A stretch of DNA of 43,004 nucleotides from Amycolatopsis echigonensis (GTDB taxonomy: Bacteria > Actinomycetota > Actinomycetes > Mycobacteriales > Pseudonocardiaceae): positions 1 to 43,004 of the forward strand of contig NZ_JACJHR010000078.1 in assembly GCF_014174495.1 (NCBI RefSeq). The letters are read 5' to 3'. The notes under the pieces were generated by a model. That model searched no databases. It saw nothing but the letters and a program-made list of their open reading frames with translations, and had not been told where the DNA came from. Positions 33,001 to 40,468 of this stretch are shown here, in pieces. Numbering within the stretch: the stretch's first letter is position 1; every line of letters begins with the position of its first letter. Both the position numbers and the translations under genes were made by a program.

Positions 33001-33346
33001 GCTCGTCCAGGACTCGATGCGGGCGGGACGGCTCGTGGTCGACACCGGGCTGCACGCGCTGGGGTGGACCCGCCAGCAGGCGGTCGACTACCTGGTCGAG
33101 CACACGCCGATGGCGAAGATGGAGATCGAGGCGGAGATCGACCGGTACGTCGCGAATCCGGGCCAGGCGCTGAGCTACCTGGTGGGGCGGCTGGAAATCC
33201 AGCGCGTTCGCGCCGAGGCGGAACAGGCGCTGGGCGACCGGTTCGACATCCGCGCGTTCCACGACGTCGTGCTGGGCAACGGAATTCTCCCGCTGTCCGC
33301 ATTGGACACCGTGGTCGGCGCGTGGATCGCGGAGGCGTCCGCGTGA
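30032..33346 (+). CDS. Double-length DUF885 protein (two fused metalloprotease-like domains)
   Basis: This 1104-residue protein consists of two consecutive full DUF885 domains, about 5-550 and 555-1100; the usual family length is about 550-600. Each half has the zinc-hydrolase-like motif FHEA[IV]PGHHFQ (His380 and His932) and a downstream EGWGLY[TA]ERLADEMGLYS with a candidate glutamate ligand. The C-terminal thirds of the halves are far more alike than the N-terminal ones. DUF885 proteins are poorly characterised and likely metallo-carboxypeptidases. No signal peptide is present, so it is probably cytoplasmic. The start is ATG at 30032. The stop overlaps the fumarylacetoacetase start by 4 bp, giving a two-gene operon. 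Confidence 0.88.
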   Translation: MTVVSDLADELVEVSFDHEPLDAAILGIRPDAPGLGDPSAAAEAAFREKLVALKERAKAVDPAGLDAVDRVTRDVVLSSVDGHLDRIDSRVVDFTVTDLFVGPASGLLSALPMVTVTAETAEVHLGRLSEIPEYLRVVAQRHRDGIAAGLLPIERLVKAAIAHLDRYLAEPENDPLLRQPAPDDDFAARREQILRDVVRPGFREYRDFLEAEVLPHGRPDDKAGVSWLPGGDEIYARLARAHTTSDRTPQELHDTGLAVIAGQVEQYQALGERVFGTRELPEIFERLRTDPKLRWTSAEDLLETARTAISRAAAEAPNWFGRIPQHPWTVEAVPEDSAPGAPPAYYMPPAADGSRPGVYFANTYQATERFRHTAEVIAFHEAIPGHHFQLSAALDLADLPLLRRVGNFTAYAEGWGLYTERLADEMGLYSDDVSLLGMLTMESMRAGRLVVDTGLHALGWSRQQAVDYLLEHTPMARVEIESEVDRYLGYPGQALAYLVGRLEIERLRKQAEQRLGSRFDIKAFHDTVLTGGSLPLSVLDAVVTEWVAGHGDTVAGLADELVELDFEREPLERTVLGLPGDHTKLADPSLAAAERDRARYAAIAERADAIDPSGLTASEVITREVVRTHARGAIDTIDSRLSGFAVSDGFSSPALNLLTILPALTPDHAEKARDYLARLAAIGGYLDAVIEAQRTTVADGFAPPDFLVRIGIQYVERYLANEEGDPFRVTPAVEVEGFAAERDRLLAEVVRPAYRRYRNFLAEEVLPVAKTDSQPGISHLPGGLEKYQGLIRAHTTTDRTAQELHDTGLRMGEKLAEEYRELGSRVFGTGDLREIFDRLRNDPELRWRDGEELLEGARTAIARAETVAPHWFSRVPDAKCAVEPVPEADAASGTIAYYLQAAFDGSRPGTYYANTYEASSRPRFTSEAIAFHEAVPGHHFQLTFAQELADLPLLRRIAPFNAYIEGWGLYAERLADEMGLYSDDVARFGMLVQDSMRAGRLVVDTGLHALGWTRQQAVDYLVEHTPMAKMEIEAEIDRYVANPGQALSYLVGRLEIQRVRAEAEQALGDRFDIRAFHDVVLGNGILPLSALDTVVGAWIAEASA

Positions 33347-34542
33347 CCTGGCTCGACCTTCCGGAGGACACCCTCTTCGGCCTCGACAACCTGCCCTGCG
33401 GCGTCTTCTCGCACGGCGAGCGGACCCGCCGGGCCGGTGTCGCGGTCGGAGACCAGGTGCTCGACCTGACCGCGGCGGCCGAGGGGGAGTCCTTCGGCCG
33501 CCTGCTCGGCGCGGGTGTGCTGAACCCGTTGCTCGCCGCGGGCCCGGACACCTGGGCCGAGGTGCGGGCGACGGTCCGCGAATGGCTCGCCGAACCGCGG
33601 CACGCCGACCGGATCCGGCCACATCTGGTGCCCCGCAACGAAATCACGAGCCATCTTCCGGTGGAGGTCGCGGACTACGTCGACTTCTACTCCAGCGAAC
33701 AGCACGCGATCAACGCCAGCCGGATCTTCACCGGCGGGGACGATCTGGTGCCGGTGAACTGGAAACACCTGCCGATCGGCTACCACGGCCGGGCCGGCAC
33801 GGTCGTCGCGTCCGGCACTCCCGTGGTTCGTCCGGCGGGGCAACGGAAACCGCGCCGCGCGACGGAACCGTCGTTCGGGGCGGCCAAGCGGCTCGACTTC
33901 GAGGCCGAGGTCGGTTTCGTCGTCGGCGTACCGTCCGAACTGGGCAAGCCGGTGCCGATCGACGAGTTCCCGCGCCACGTCTTCGGCGTCTGCCTGGTCA
34001 ACGACTGGTCGGCGCGCGACCTGCAGGGCTGGGAATCGCAGCCGCTCGGCCCGTTCCTCGGCAAATCGTTCGCCACGTCGATGTCGCCCTGGCTCGTCCC
34101 GCTCGCCGCGCTGGAGCACGCTCGCGTGCCGCAGCCCGTGCAGGACCCGGAGCCGTTCGAGTACTTGCGCTCGGCCGAATCGTGGAGCCTGGACTTGGCG
34201 CTGGAGATCCGGATCAACGGCCATCTCGTGTCCAGCCCGCCGTTCGCGACGCAGTACTGGACAGGCGCGCAGCAGCTCGCGCACCTCACTGTGAACGGTG
34301 CGAGCCTGCGTACCGGCGACCTGTACGCGTCCGGCACGGTGACCGGTCCGGCGAAGTACCAGCGCGGTTCGCTGCTGGAGCTGAGCTGGGGCGGTCGCGA
34401 ACCGCTCGCGGTTGGCGAAGAGACCAGGGCGTTCCTGGAGGACGGCGACGAGGTCGTCATCAGCGCCTCCGCGCCAGGTCCGGGCGGTACCCGGATCGGG
34501 TTCGGCGAGGTGCGCGGCACGGTGGCGCCCGCTGTGGTGTGA
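33343..34542 (+). CDS. fahA: Fumarylacetoacetase
   Basis: This 399-residue enzyme hydrolyses fumarylacetoacetate to fumarate and acetoacetate, the last step of tyrosine and homogentisate breakdown. An SH3-like N-terminal domain (about 1-110) is followed by the FAH catalytic domain. Metal- and substrate-binding motifs are DFYSSEQHA, LPIGYHGRAGTVV, LDFEAEVGFVVG, VNDWSARDLQGWE and GPFLGKSFATS. The GTG at 33343 overlaps the DUF885 stop (GTGA), so the two are translationally coupled. No other tyrosine-pathway gene is nearby in this window. Length and motifs match the two-domain FAH of eukaryotes and actinobacteria. Confidence 0.94.
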   Translation: MTWLDLPEDTLFGLDNLPCGVFSHGERTRRAGVAVGDQVLDLTAAAEGESFGRLLGAGVLNPLLAAGPDTWAEVRATVREWLAEPRHADRIRPHLVPRNEITSHLPVEVADYVDFYSSEQHAINASRIFTGGDDLVPVNWKHLPIGYHGRAGTVVASGTPVVRPAGQRKPRRATEPSFGAAKRLDFEAEVGFVVGVPSELGKPVPIDEFPRHVFGVCLVNDWSARDLQGWESQPLGPFLGKSFATSMSPWLVPLAALEHARVPQPVQDPEPFEYLRSAESWSLDLALEIRINGHLVSSPPFATQYWTGAQQLAHLTVNGASLRTGDLYASGTVTGPAKYQRGSLLELSWGGREPLAVGEETRAFLEDGDEVVISASAPGPGGTRIGFGEVRGTVAPAVV

Positions 34543-34626
34543 CCCACGCCGTAGCGTGGTCACCCGAGCGGCCGCATAATGAGCAAACGCTTAGTCACAG
34601 TCGACCGGCACGGGAATGAGGGATCG

Positions 34627-35667
34627 ATGAGGATCGGCACCGGCGTCAGCTACTCGGGCGGGTTCGCCGAAAGCGTCGCGGACATCGTGGAGCTGGAACG
34701 GGTCGGGCTCGACATCGTGTTCGTCCCCGAGGCCTACAGCTTCGACGCGGTGAGCCAGCTCGGCTTCCTCGCCGCGAAGACCGAGCGCGTCGGCCTGATG
34801 TCGGGGATTTTCCAGATCTACACCCGCACCCCGAGCCTTACCGCGATGACCGCGGCCGGGCTGGACTTCGTGTCCGACGGCCGGTTCACCCTCGGCCTCG
34901 GCGCGTCCGGACCGCAGGTCATCGAGGGTTTCCACGGCGTGAAGTACGACGCGCCGATCGGCCGCACGCGCGAGATCATCGAGATCTGCCGCCAGGTGTG
35001 GCGGCGCGAGCGCGTCGTGCACGACGGCAAGCACTACACGATCCCGCTGCCCGCCGACCAGGGCACCGGTCTCGGCAAACCGCTCAAGCTGATCAACCAC
35101 CCGGTGCGCGAGCGGATCCCGGTCGTGCTCGCCGCGCTCGGGCCGAAGAACGTGGCGCTCGCCGCCGAGATGGCCGAGGGCTGGCAGCCGATCTTCTTCC
35201 ACCCGGAGAAGGCCGCCGACGTCTGGGGCGCCTCGCTGGCCGAGGGCAAGGCCAAGCGCGACCCGGCGCTGGGCGAACTGGACGTGTTCGCCGCGCCGCC
35301 GCTGGCCATCGGCGACGACGTCGACCACCTGCTCGACTGGGTGCGCCCGGTGTTCGCGCTGTACATCGGCGGGATGGGCGCGCGCGGCAAGAACTTCTAC
35401 AACACGCTGGCGTGCAACTACGGCTACGAGGCCGAGGCCAAGAAGATCCAGGACCTGTACCTCGACGGCAAGAAGGAAGAAGCCGCCGCGGCGGTCCCGA
35501 CGGAGCTGCTGCGCGCCACGTCGCTGGTCGGTCCGGCGGGCTACGTCAAGGAGCGGCTGGCGGCGTTCAAGGAGGCCGGGGCGACGACGCTGGCGGTCAA
35601 CCCGCTGCAGCCCGGACGCGAGGCCCGGGTGGCCGCCGTCGCCAAGCTGAAGGAGCTGCTCGGATAG
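34627..35667 (+). CDS. LLM class F420-dependent oxidoreductase
   Basis: This 346-residue luciferase-like TIM-barrel enzyme probably uses coenzyme F420. It opens with MRIGTGVSYSGGFAESVADI and shows DGRFTLGLGASGPQVIEGFHG, the usual LLM central motif, and IPVVLAALGPKNVALAAEMA. Substrates of these oxidoreductases vary widely and cannot be predicted here. ATG at 34627 has GAGGGA 5 nt upstream; an upstream in-frame ATG at 34579 lacks support. The gene stands alone: TAGCGT at about 34552 may be a promoter element, and the stop merges into a palindrome at 35667-35686. Confidence 0.9.
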   Translation: MRIGTGVSYSGGFAESVADIVELERVGLDIVFVPEAYSFDAVSQLGFLAAKTERVGLMSGIFQIYTRTPSLTAMTAAGLDFVSDGRFTLGLGASGPQVIEGFHGVKYDAPIGRTREIIEICRQVWRRERVVHDGKHYTIPLPADQGTGLGKPLKLINHPVRERIPVVLAALGPKNVALAAEMAEGWQPIFFHPEKAADVWGASLAEGKAKRDPALGELDVFAAPPLAIGDDVDHLLDWVRPVFALYIGGMGARGKNFYNTLACNYGYEAEAKKIQDLYLDGKKEEAAAAVPTELLRATSLVGPAGYVKERLAAFKEAGATTLAVNPLQPGREARVAAVAKLKELLG

Positions 35668-35686
35668 GTCCGCTATGATGCGGACC
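35667..35686. promoter_or_regulatory. Palindrome enclosing a TATGAT -10
   Basis: GGTCCGC-TATGAT-GCGGACC is a perfect inverted repeat with 7-bp arms starting at the last base of the oxidoreductase stop. The loop is a good -10 hexamer for the Ppx/GppA-like gene. It could be a terminator hairpin, an operator over the -10, or both. Confidence 0.45.
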
Positions 35687-35824
35687 ACTGAGTGTGAAAA
35701 AGTCGCACTTCGGGTCGATGCCGCCGTCGAAATGCCGTCAACTCCCCGCGCGGGACGCGAATTCGGGAGTAAGAACGGGTTCAACGGGGAATCCAGGCGG
35801 GGCGAAAGCGAGGTAGGCCGGACT

Positions 35825-36787
35825 GTGCACAGAATCGAAGGACCCGCTGCTGCGGTGCTGGACGTAGGGTCGTTCAGCGCCCGGCTGGTCGTGCTCGAAC
35901 CCGGCGGATCCCCGATCGACCCGGCCCTCACGCACCAGACCCGGCTGCGGCTCGACCGCGAACTCGACGCCGACGGACGGCTCAGCAAATGCGGCATCGC
36001 GGCCATCGCGAAGGCCGTCGCGAACGGGATGGACTGCGCTCGCGAACACGGCGTCAAGGACGTGTTTCCGCTGGCCACGTCGTCGATCCGGGACGCGGTG
36101 AACTCGCGGGAAGCGGTCCGCGAGGTCGCCCGGGAAACCGGGGTCGAACTGCGGTTTTTGTCCGGCCGCCGGGAGGCGGAGCTGACCTACGTCGGCGCGC
36201 GCCGCTGGTACGGCGCGGCCGGCGGTCCGCTGCTGGTGCTCGACATCGGCGGCGGCACGGTCGAGCTGTCCGCCGGGGCCGGCGAACAGGCCACTTTCGC
36301 GCGTTCGCTGCCTCTGGGCGCCCGGTCGGTCACGCGCGACTGGCTGCCCGCCGAACCGCCGGTGCGCAGCAAGCACGTGAGTGCGCTGCGTGACCACGTG
36401 CTGGAGGAAGTCGCCTCGGCCTTGGGCGATGTGAAGGCGGAACTGGCCGAGCACCGCGTGGTCGGCTGTTCCAAGGTGCTGCGGCAGCTGGCCCGGCTGG
36501 CGGGCGACCGTCCGGGCAAGGCCCGCGAGCTGCACCTGGACGACGTGCGCGCGTGGATTCCGCGGCTGTCGGCGATGCCGTTCGCGCGGCGGGCGCAGTT
36601 GCCGGGGATTTCGCGGCAGCGGGCACAGCAGGCGCTCGGCGGCGCGGTCGTCGCGGAAGCGCTGCTGACGGTCGCGGGCGGGAAGATGACGATCTGCCCG
36701 TGGTCGACCCGGGACGGGCTGCTGCTGACGCTGCTGGACCAGCTCACGGACGCGACCGGCAAGCACCGCTCGCGTCCGGCCGCGTGA
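35825..36787 (+). CDS. Ppx/GppA family phosphatase-like protein
   Basis: This 320-residue protein has the actin-like (ASKHA) fold of exopolyphosphatases and pppGpp phosphohydrolases. AVLDVGSFSARLVVLEPGG is the first phosphate loop, where classical members have D-[IV]-G-[ST]-N-S. LATSSIRDAVNSREAV and LVLDIGGGTVELSAG (second phosphate motif) follow. The N-S to F-S change in loop 1 suggests altered substrate handling. The GTG at 35825 has GAGGTAGG about 9 nt upstream; the longer open frame (start 35675) would put 50 atypical residues in front and is less likely. The expected -10 (TATGAT, 35674-35679) gives a leader of about 140 nt, long for this window. Confidence 0.83.
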   Translation: MHRIEGPAAAVLDVGSFSARLVVLEPGGSPIDPALTHQTRLRLDRELDADGRLSKCGIAAIAKAVANGMDCAREHGVKDVFPLATSSIRDAVNSREAVREVARETGVELRFLSGRREAELTYVGARRWYGAAGGPLLVLDIGGGTVELSAGAGEQATFARSLPLGARSVTRDWLPAEPPVRSKHVSALRDHVLEEVASALGDVKAELAEHRVVGCSKVLRQLARLAGDRPGKARELHLDDVRAWIPRLSAMPFARRAQLPGISRQRAQQALGGAVVAEALLTVAGGKMTICPWSTRDGLLLTLLDQLTDATGKHRSRPAA

Positions 36788-36828
36788 ACTCCCTGGTGCG
36801 AGGGCGGTAAACCGGGTATCCCGGAGAC

Positions 36829-37032
36829 ATGACCCCGCGCAGCGAGTTCCGTCCCCGTGACCGGTCCGAGGACGACGACGAGGAAACGCCGTTCCCCGCG
36901 CGCCGGAAACGCGAGCTGCCCGAGCCGGACGAACTGCCGGGCGAGGTGGCGAACGTGCCGGGGCCGGATCTGAGCCCTTCCCGGACCGACGAAGTGCCGA
37001 AGGTGCCGGGCACGGACGAAACGCCGTCGTGA
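36829..37032 (+). CDS. Small acidic, Pro-rich hypothetical protein
   Basis: This 67-residue ORF has a CGGAG ribosome-binding sequence 3 nt before its ATG and lies 41 bp after the Ppx/GppA-like gene. Its product is disordered: an acidic stretch (RSEDDDEETPFPARRKRELP), then repeated Pro-Gly/Val-Pro spacing (ELPGEVANVPGPDLSPSRTD). It resembles no domain I know. It could be a genuine actinobacterial small protein or a non-coding tail; third-position GC is high, as in real genes here. Its stop codon lies inside palindrome copy C. Confidence 0.5.
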   Translation: MTPRSEFRPRDRSEDDDEETPFPARRKRELPEPDELPGEVANVPGPDLSPSRTDEVPKVPGTDETPS

Positions 37033-37071
37033 GCGGCAATCCCGGTTTTTACCGGGATCGCCGCGCACGAG
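37028..37071. repeat. 44-bp palindromic repeat (copy C), bidirectional terminator
   Basis: CGTGAGCGGCAATCCCGG pairs with CCGGGATCGCCGCGCACGA around TTTTTA, with two non-canonical positions. It spans the whole gap between the convergent small ORF (+) and the GH65 gene (-) and overlaps the stop codon of the former. Its right half is shared with copy A at 8852-8895. Confidence 0.8.
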
Positions 37072-39441
37072 TCAGCTTCGGTCGAACTGCCGCACCTTCG
37101 ACGCGTCCCGTCGCGCGGGGGCCCGGCCGATCGGCTGGACCGGCGCGGGGCCCGGGTCCAGCTTCGGGATCGGCAGCTCCACCGGCTCCTCGCTCACGGT
37201 GAACCGCTCGCCGTGGTGGATCAGGTCCAGCGGCGGACCGTTGAGCACCCGGTACGTCGCCGCGTCGTGCTGGACCGACACCTGGAACCGCGTTTCGCGG
37301 AAGGCGAGGCGGAAGGTGAGGCCGCCGAGTTCGTCCGGCAGCCGCGGCGCGAACGACAGCTGGCCGCCGAAGTCGCGGAACCCGCCGAATCCGGCCACAG
37401 TGGCCTGCCAGGCACCGGCCAGCGACGCCATGTGCAGGCCGTTGCGGACGTTGTTGTGCACGTCGTGCAGGTCGGTCAGCGCGGCTTCGGCGAGATAGTC
37501 GTACGCCAGCTGAAGGTGTCCGACCTCGGCCGCGATGACGGCCTGCGTGCCCGCGGACAGCGAGGAGTCGCGGACGGTCCGTGCTTCGTAATAGGCGAAG
37601 TCGCGGGCTTTTTCCTCGGGGCTGAACGAATCGCCGCAGAGGTGCAGGGCGAGCACGAGGTCGGCCTGCTTGACGACCTGTTTGCGGTAGAGGTCGAAGT
37701 ACGGGTAGTTCAGCAGCAGCGGGTAGAAATCCTCGTCGGTGGCGGCGAAATCCCACTCGTCGTGCTCCAGGAAGCCTTCCGACTGCGGGTGCACGCCGAG
37801 TTCCTGGTCGTACGGCAGCGCCATCGCGTCGGCCGCGGCCCGCCAGGAATCGATCTCGGCAGTGTCCACTTCGAACTGTTCGGCGACGTCAGGATGCCGC
37901 TGGCACACGTCCGCCGCGGCGAGCAAGTTCTTGCGCGCCATCAGGTTCGTGTAGACGTTGTTGTCCGCCACCGCGGAGTACTCGTCGGGCCCGGTGACGC
38001 CGTCGATGCGGAAGTGCCCGTGGTGGTCGAAATGCCCGAGAGAAGCCCAGAGCCGCGCGGTTTCCAGCAGGAGTTCCGCGCCGCAGGTGCGCTCGAAATG
38101 CTTGTCCTGAGTGGCGTTCACGTACCGCACGACGGCGTCCGCGATGTCCGCGCTGACGTGGAACGCGGCGGTGCCGGCCGGCCAGTACGCGGAGCATTCG
38201 GCGCCGTTGATGGACCGCCACGGGAAAGCCGCGCCGCGCAAGCCGAGCTGGGTCGCGCGTTCTTTCGCTTTGTCTATTGTGGAGTGTCGCCAGCCGAGCG
38301 CGTCGCGGGCGGCGTCCGGCATCGTGTAGGTCAGTACCGGCAGCACGAACGTCTCGGTGTCCCAGAACGCGTGCCCGTCGTATCCCGGACCGGTGAGGCC
38401 TTTCCCCGCGATAGCCCGGGTTTCGCCGCGGGCACCGGCCTGCAGCAGGTGGAAGAGCGCGAACCGGACGGCCTGCTGGAGTTCCGGATCGCCGTCGATT
38501 TCGATGTCCGAAGTGGCCCAGAAGTCGTCCAGGAACTGGCGTTGCTCGGCCGCGAGGCCCTTCCACCCGGTCTGCCGGGCGCCCGCGAGCGCGGCCTCGA
38601 CCTGCGCGCGCAGAGCCGGGGCGGACCGTTGCGCGGACCAGCCGTAAGCGAGGAATTTGGTGACCCGCAGGCGTCCGCCCTTGGGCACGTCGACCGCCGC
38701 GGTGAGCCGGGCGAGGTCCTCCTCGGCGTGGATGCGGGTGCGCAGGCCGTCGTCCACCTCGATTTTGTGGTCCATCGCGGCGGCGACCCGCAGCCCGGAC
38801 ATCCGGGTCTGGTGCACCAGCACGGCCTGGTAGCCCGCGGCGTGGCAGAACTCGCCGACCAGCGGCGCGTCGAGCGCGGCGGCGACGCGCGGATCGTGCG
38901 TGTCGGACTCGACCGGTTCGTTGGCCAGCAGGTCGGATTGCACGACGAGCTGAAGGTCCTCGTCGAGCGGTTCGACCTCGTAGCGGATCGCGGCGACCGC
39001 GCGCTGGGTGAACGACACCAGCCGTTCGGTGGTCACCCGCACGCGCCTGCCGGTGGGGGAGGACCACTCGGTGACACGGCGCAGGGTGCCGCGGCGGAAG
39101 TCGAGCACGCGGTCGTGCGCGGTGGCGATGCCGTAGCGCATGTCCAGCGGCTCGTCCTCGACCAGCAGCCGGATGATCTTGCCGTCAGTCACGTTGACGA
39201 CGGTCTGGCCCTCCTCCGGGTAGCCGTAACCGCCTTCGGCGTAGGGGAGTTCGTGCTGTTCGTAAAAGCCGTTGAGGTACGTGCCGGGCAGGCCGCGCGG
39301 CTCGCCTTCCTCGAGCGTGCCGCGCAGTCCGATGTGCCCGTTCGACACCGCGAAGGCGGATTCGGTGCGCTGCAACGCATCCACGTCGAGGCCGCGCCAG
39401 CGCAGCTCCCACGGCGCGCATTCGTAACCGGATTCCGTCAC
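37072..39441 (-). CDS. GH65 family disaccharide phosphorylase
   Basis: This 789-residue glycoside hydrolase family 65 enzyme most likely phosphorolyses an alpha-linked glucose disaccharide (maltose, trehalose or kojibiose type) to glucose and beta-glucose 1-phosphate. The N-terminal beta-sandwich spans about 1-270. The (alpha/alpha)6 barrel carries GKGLTGPGYDGHAFWDTETF (346-365) and the catalytic acid E487 in GVTGPDEYSAVADNNVYTN. A small C-terminal beta domain follows. Substrate specificity is not decidable. The GTG at 39441 overlaps the HAD gene stop (GTGA); the HAD-GH65 pair matches Rv3400-Rv3401 of M. tuberculosis. ROK control from the gene upstream is plausible. Confidence 0.92.
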   Translation of the reverse strand: MTESGYECAPWELRWRGLDVDALQRTESAFAVSNGHIGLRGTLEEGEPRGLPGTYLNGFYEQHELPYAEGGYGYPEEGQTVVNVTDGKIIRLLVEDEPLDMRYGIATAHDRVLDFRRGTLRRVTEWSSPTGRRVRVTTERLVSFTQRAVAAIRYEVEPLDEDLQLVVQSDLLANEPVESDTHDPRVAAALDAPLVGEFCHAAGYQAVLVHQTRMSGLRVAAAMDHKIEVDDGLRTRIHAEEDLARLTAAVDVPKGGRLRVTKFLAYGWSAQRSAPALRAQVEAALAGARQTGWKGLAAEQRQFLDDFWATSDIEIDGDPELQQAVRFALFHLLQAGARGETRAIAGKGLTGPGYDGHAFWDTETFVLPVLTYTMPDAARDALGWRHSTIDKAKERATQLGLRGAAFPWRSINGAECSAYWPAGTAAFHVSADIADAVVRYVNATQDKHFERTCGAELLLETARLWASLGHFDHHGHFRIDGVTGPDEYSAVADNNVYTNLMARKNLLAAADVCQRHPDVAEQFEVDTAEIDSWRAAADAMALPYDQELGVHPQSEGFLEHDEWDFAATDEDFYPLLLNYPYFDLYRKQVVKQADLVLALHLCGDSFSPEEKARDFAYYEARTVRDSSLSAGTQAVIAAEVGHLQLAYDYLAEAALTDLHDVHNNVRNGLHMASLAGAWQATVAGFGGFRDFGGQLSFAPRLPDELGGLTFRLAFRETRFQVSVQHDAATYRVLNGPPLDLIHHGERFTVSEEPVELPIPKLDPGPAPVQPIGRAPARRDASKVRQFDRS

Positions 39442-40169
39442 TTGTCCTCCAGCAGGTCGGCGAGGTCGTCCACCACGACGTCGGCACCGTGCTCGCGCAG
39501 TTCGGCGGCCTGGTTTTCCCGGTTCACGCCCACGACGAAACCGAAACCGCCGGCTTTGCCCGCCTGCACGCCGGATTGCGCGTCCTCGAACACCGCGGCC
39601 TGCTTCGGGTCCACGCCGAGCGCCTTGGCCCCGGCCAGGAACGAATCGGGCGCCGGCTTGCCTTTCAGGTGGTCGCGGCGGATGACGAGGCCGTCGACGC
39701 GGGCTTCCACGAAGCGGGACAGGTCTGCCGCGTCGAGGACCTTGGCCCCGTTAGCCGACGAGGTCACCACGGCGATCTTGAGCCCGGCTTGCTTGGCTGC
39801 TTCGAGGTAGCGCACGGAACCCGGGTAGGGGTTTACGCCGCGCTCGTCGATGATTTTCAGGACGAGTTCGTTCTTGCGGTTGCCGATGCCGTTCACGGTC
39901 GGCGCGTCCACGGGGTCGTCCGGGCTGCCTTCGGGGAGTTCGATTCCGCGGGAGCGAAGGAATTCCCGGACGCCGTCGGCCCTCGGGCGGCCGTCCACGT
40001 AGGTCGCGTAGTCGGCGTCGGTGAATTCCTGGAAGCCGTCGCCGTCCTTGCCGCGCAAATATTCGTCGAACGTCCGTTTCCACGCCTCGCGGTGGAGCAC
40101 GGCCGTCCCGGTCAGTACGCCGTCCAGGTCGAAGAGGCAGGCGGTGATGGTGTCGGGCAGTCCGATCAT
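39438..40169 (-). CDS. Beta-phosphoglucomutase-like HAD hydrolase
   Basis: This 243-residue HAD-superfamily protein has motif I FDLDGVLTGTAVLH (Asp14, Asp16), a helical cap, motif II VVTSSANG, the Lys motif KGKPAPDSFLAGAKALGV, and motif IV AAVFEDAQSGVQAGKAGGFG. With the GH65 phosphorylase it would turn beta-glucose 1-phosphate into glucose 6-phosphate for glycolysis. The ATG at 40169 lies 6 nt after TACGTT on the minus strand (40176-40181), so the operon mRNA may be leaderless; an upstream extension is not coding-like. Translation couples into GH65. Confidence 0.9.
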   Translation of the reverse strand: MIGLPDTITACLFDLDGVLTGTAVLHREAWKRTFDEYLRGKDGDGFQEFTDADYATYVDGRPRADGVREFLRSRGIELPEGSPDDPVDAPTVNGIGNRKNELVLKIIDERGVNPYPGSVRYLEAAKQAGLKIAVVTSSANGAKVLDAADLSRFVEARVDGLVIRRDHLKGKPAPDSFLAGAKALGVDPKQAAVFEDAQSGVQAGKAGGFGFVVGVNRENQAAELREHGADVVVDDLADLLEDK

Positions 40170-40175
40170 GCCTGC

Positions 40176-40181
40176 AACGTA
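40176..40181 (-). promoter_or_regulatory. Candidate -10 of the HAD-GH65 operon
   Basis: TACGTT on the minus strand is 6 nt before the HAD ATG at 40169. No ribosome-binding site intervenes and no clear -35 is present. Confidence 0.4.
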
Positions 40182-40293
40182 CCTGTCTTGGGCGTCGTTT
40201 GCGGGCTGTTGATGGGGGTGTGGCGGCTCGTCGCCTGGCGGCGACATTGCATGTGGGGGTTGCGTGGGGCACCCCGAAGCCGGAGTGTGCTGA

Positions 40294-40350
40294 CGGTCTG
40301 GGGGTGCTTGTCAAGGCGGGAAAGATGCCTTGACAAGCACCCCCAGACCG
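40294..40350. repeat. Long perfect palindrome (24-bp arms)
   Basis: Left arm 40294-40317 and right arm 40327-40350 are perfectly complementary (inner part GGTGCTTGTCAAGGC / GCCTTGACAAGCACC) around the 9-nt loop GGGAAAGAT. Such a structure could extrude as a cruciform or terminate transcription. Confidence 0.85.
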
Positions 40351-40468
40351 CAGGGAGGCTTCGTATCGGGGTGCGGGGGTGGGTCTGGGTGCCTCGATTG
40401 TTGGGTGCGCTGGTGCGGTCGGGTGGGCGGGTGGGTGGTCCGTGAAGGGCTCCTTGAGGGAATCTAGG

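Noticed and set aside
28750..33342. Upstream part of a 1930-codon plus-strand frame ending in fumarylacetoacetase
   Set aside because: Only the last 399 codons, from the GTG at 33343, are FAH. The rest is Arg/Pro-rich shadow of the HTH gene and the DUF885 gene.
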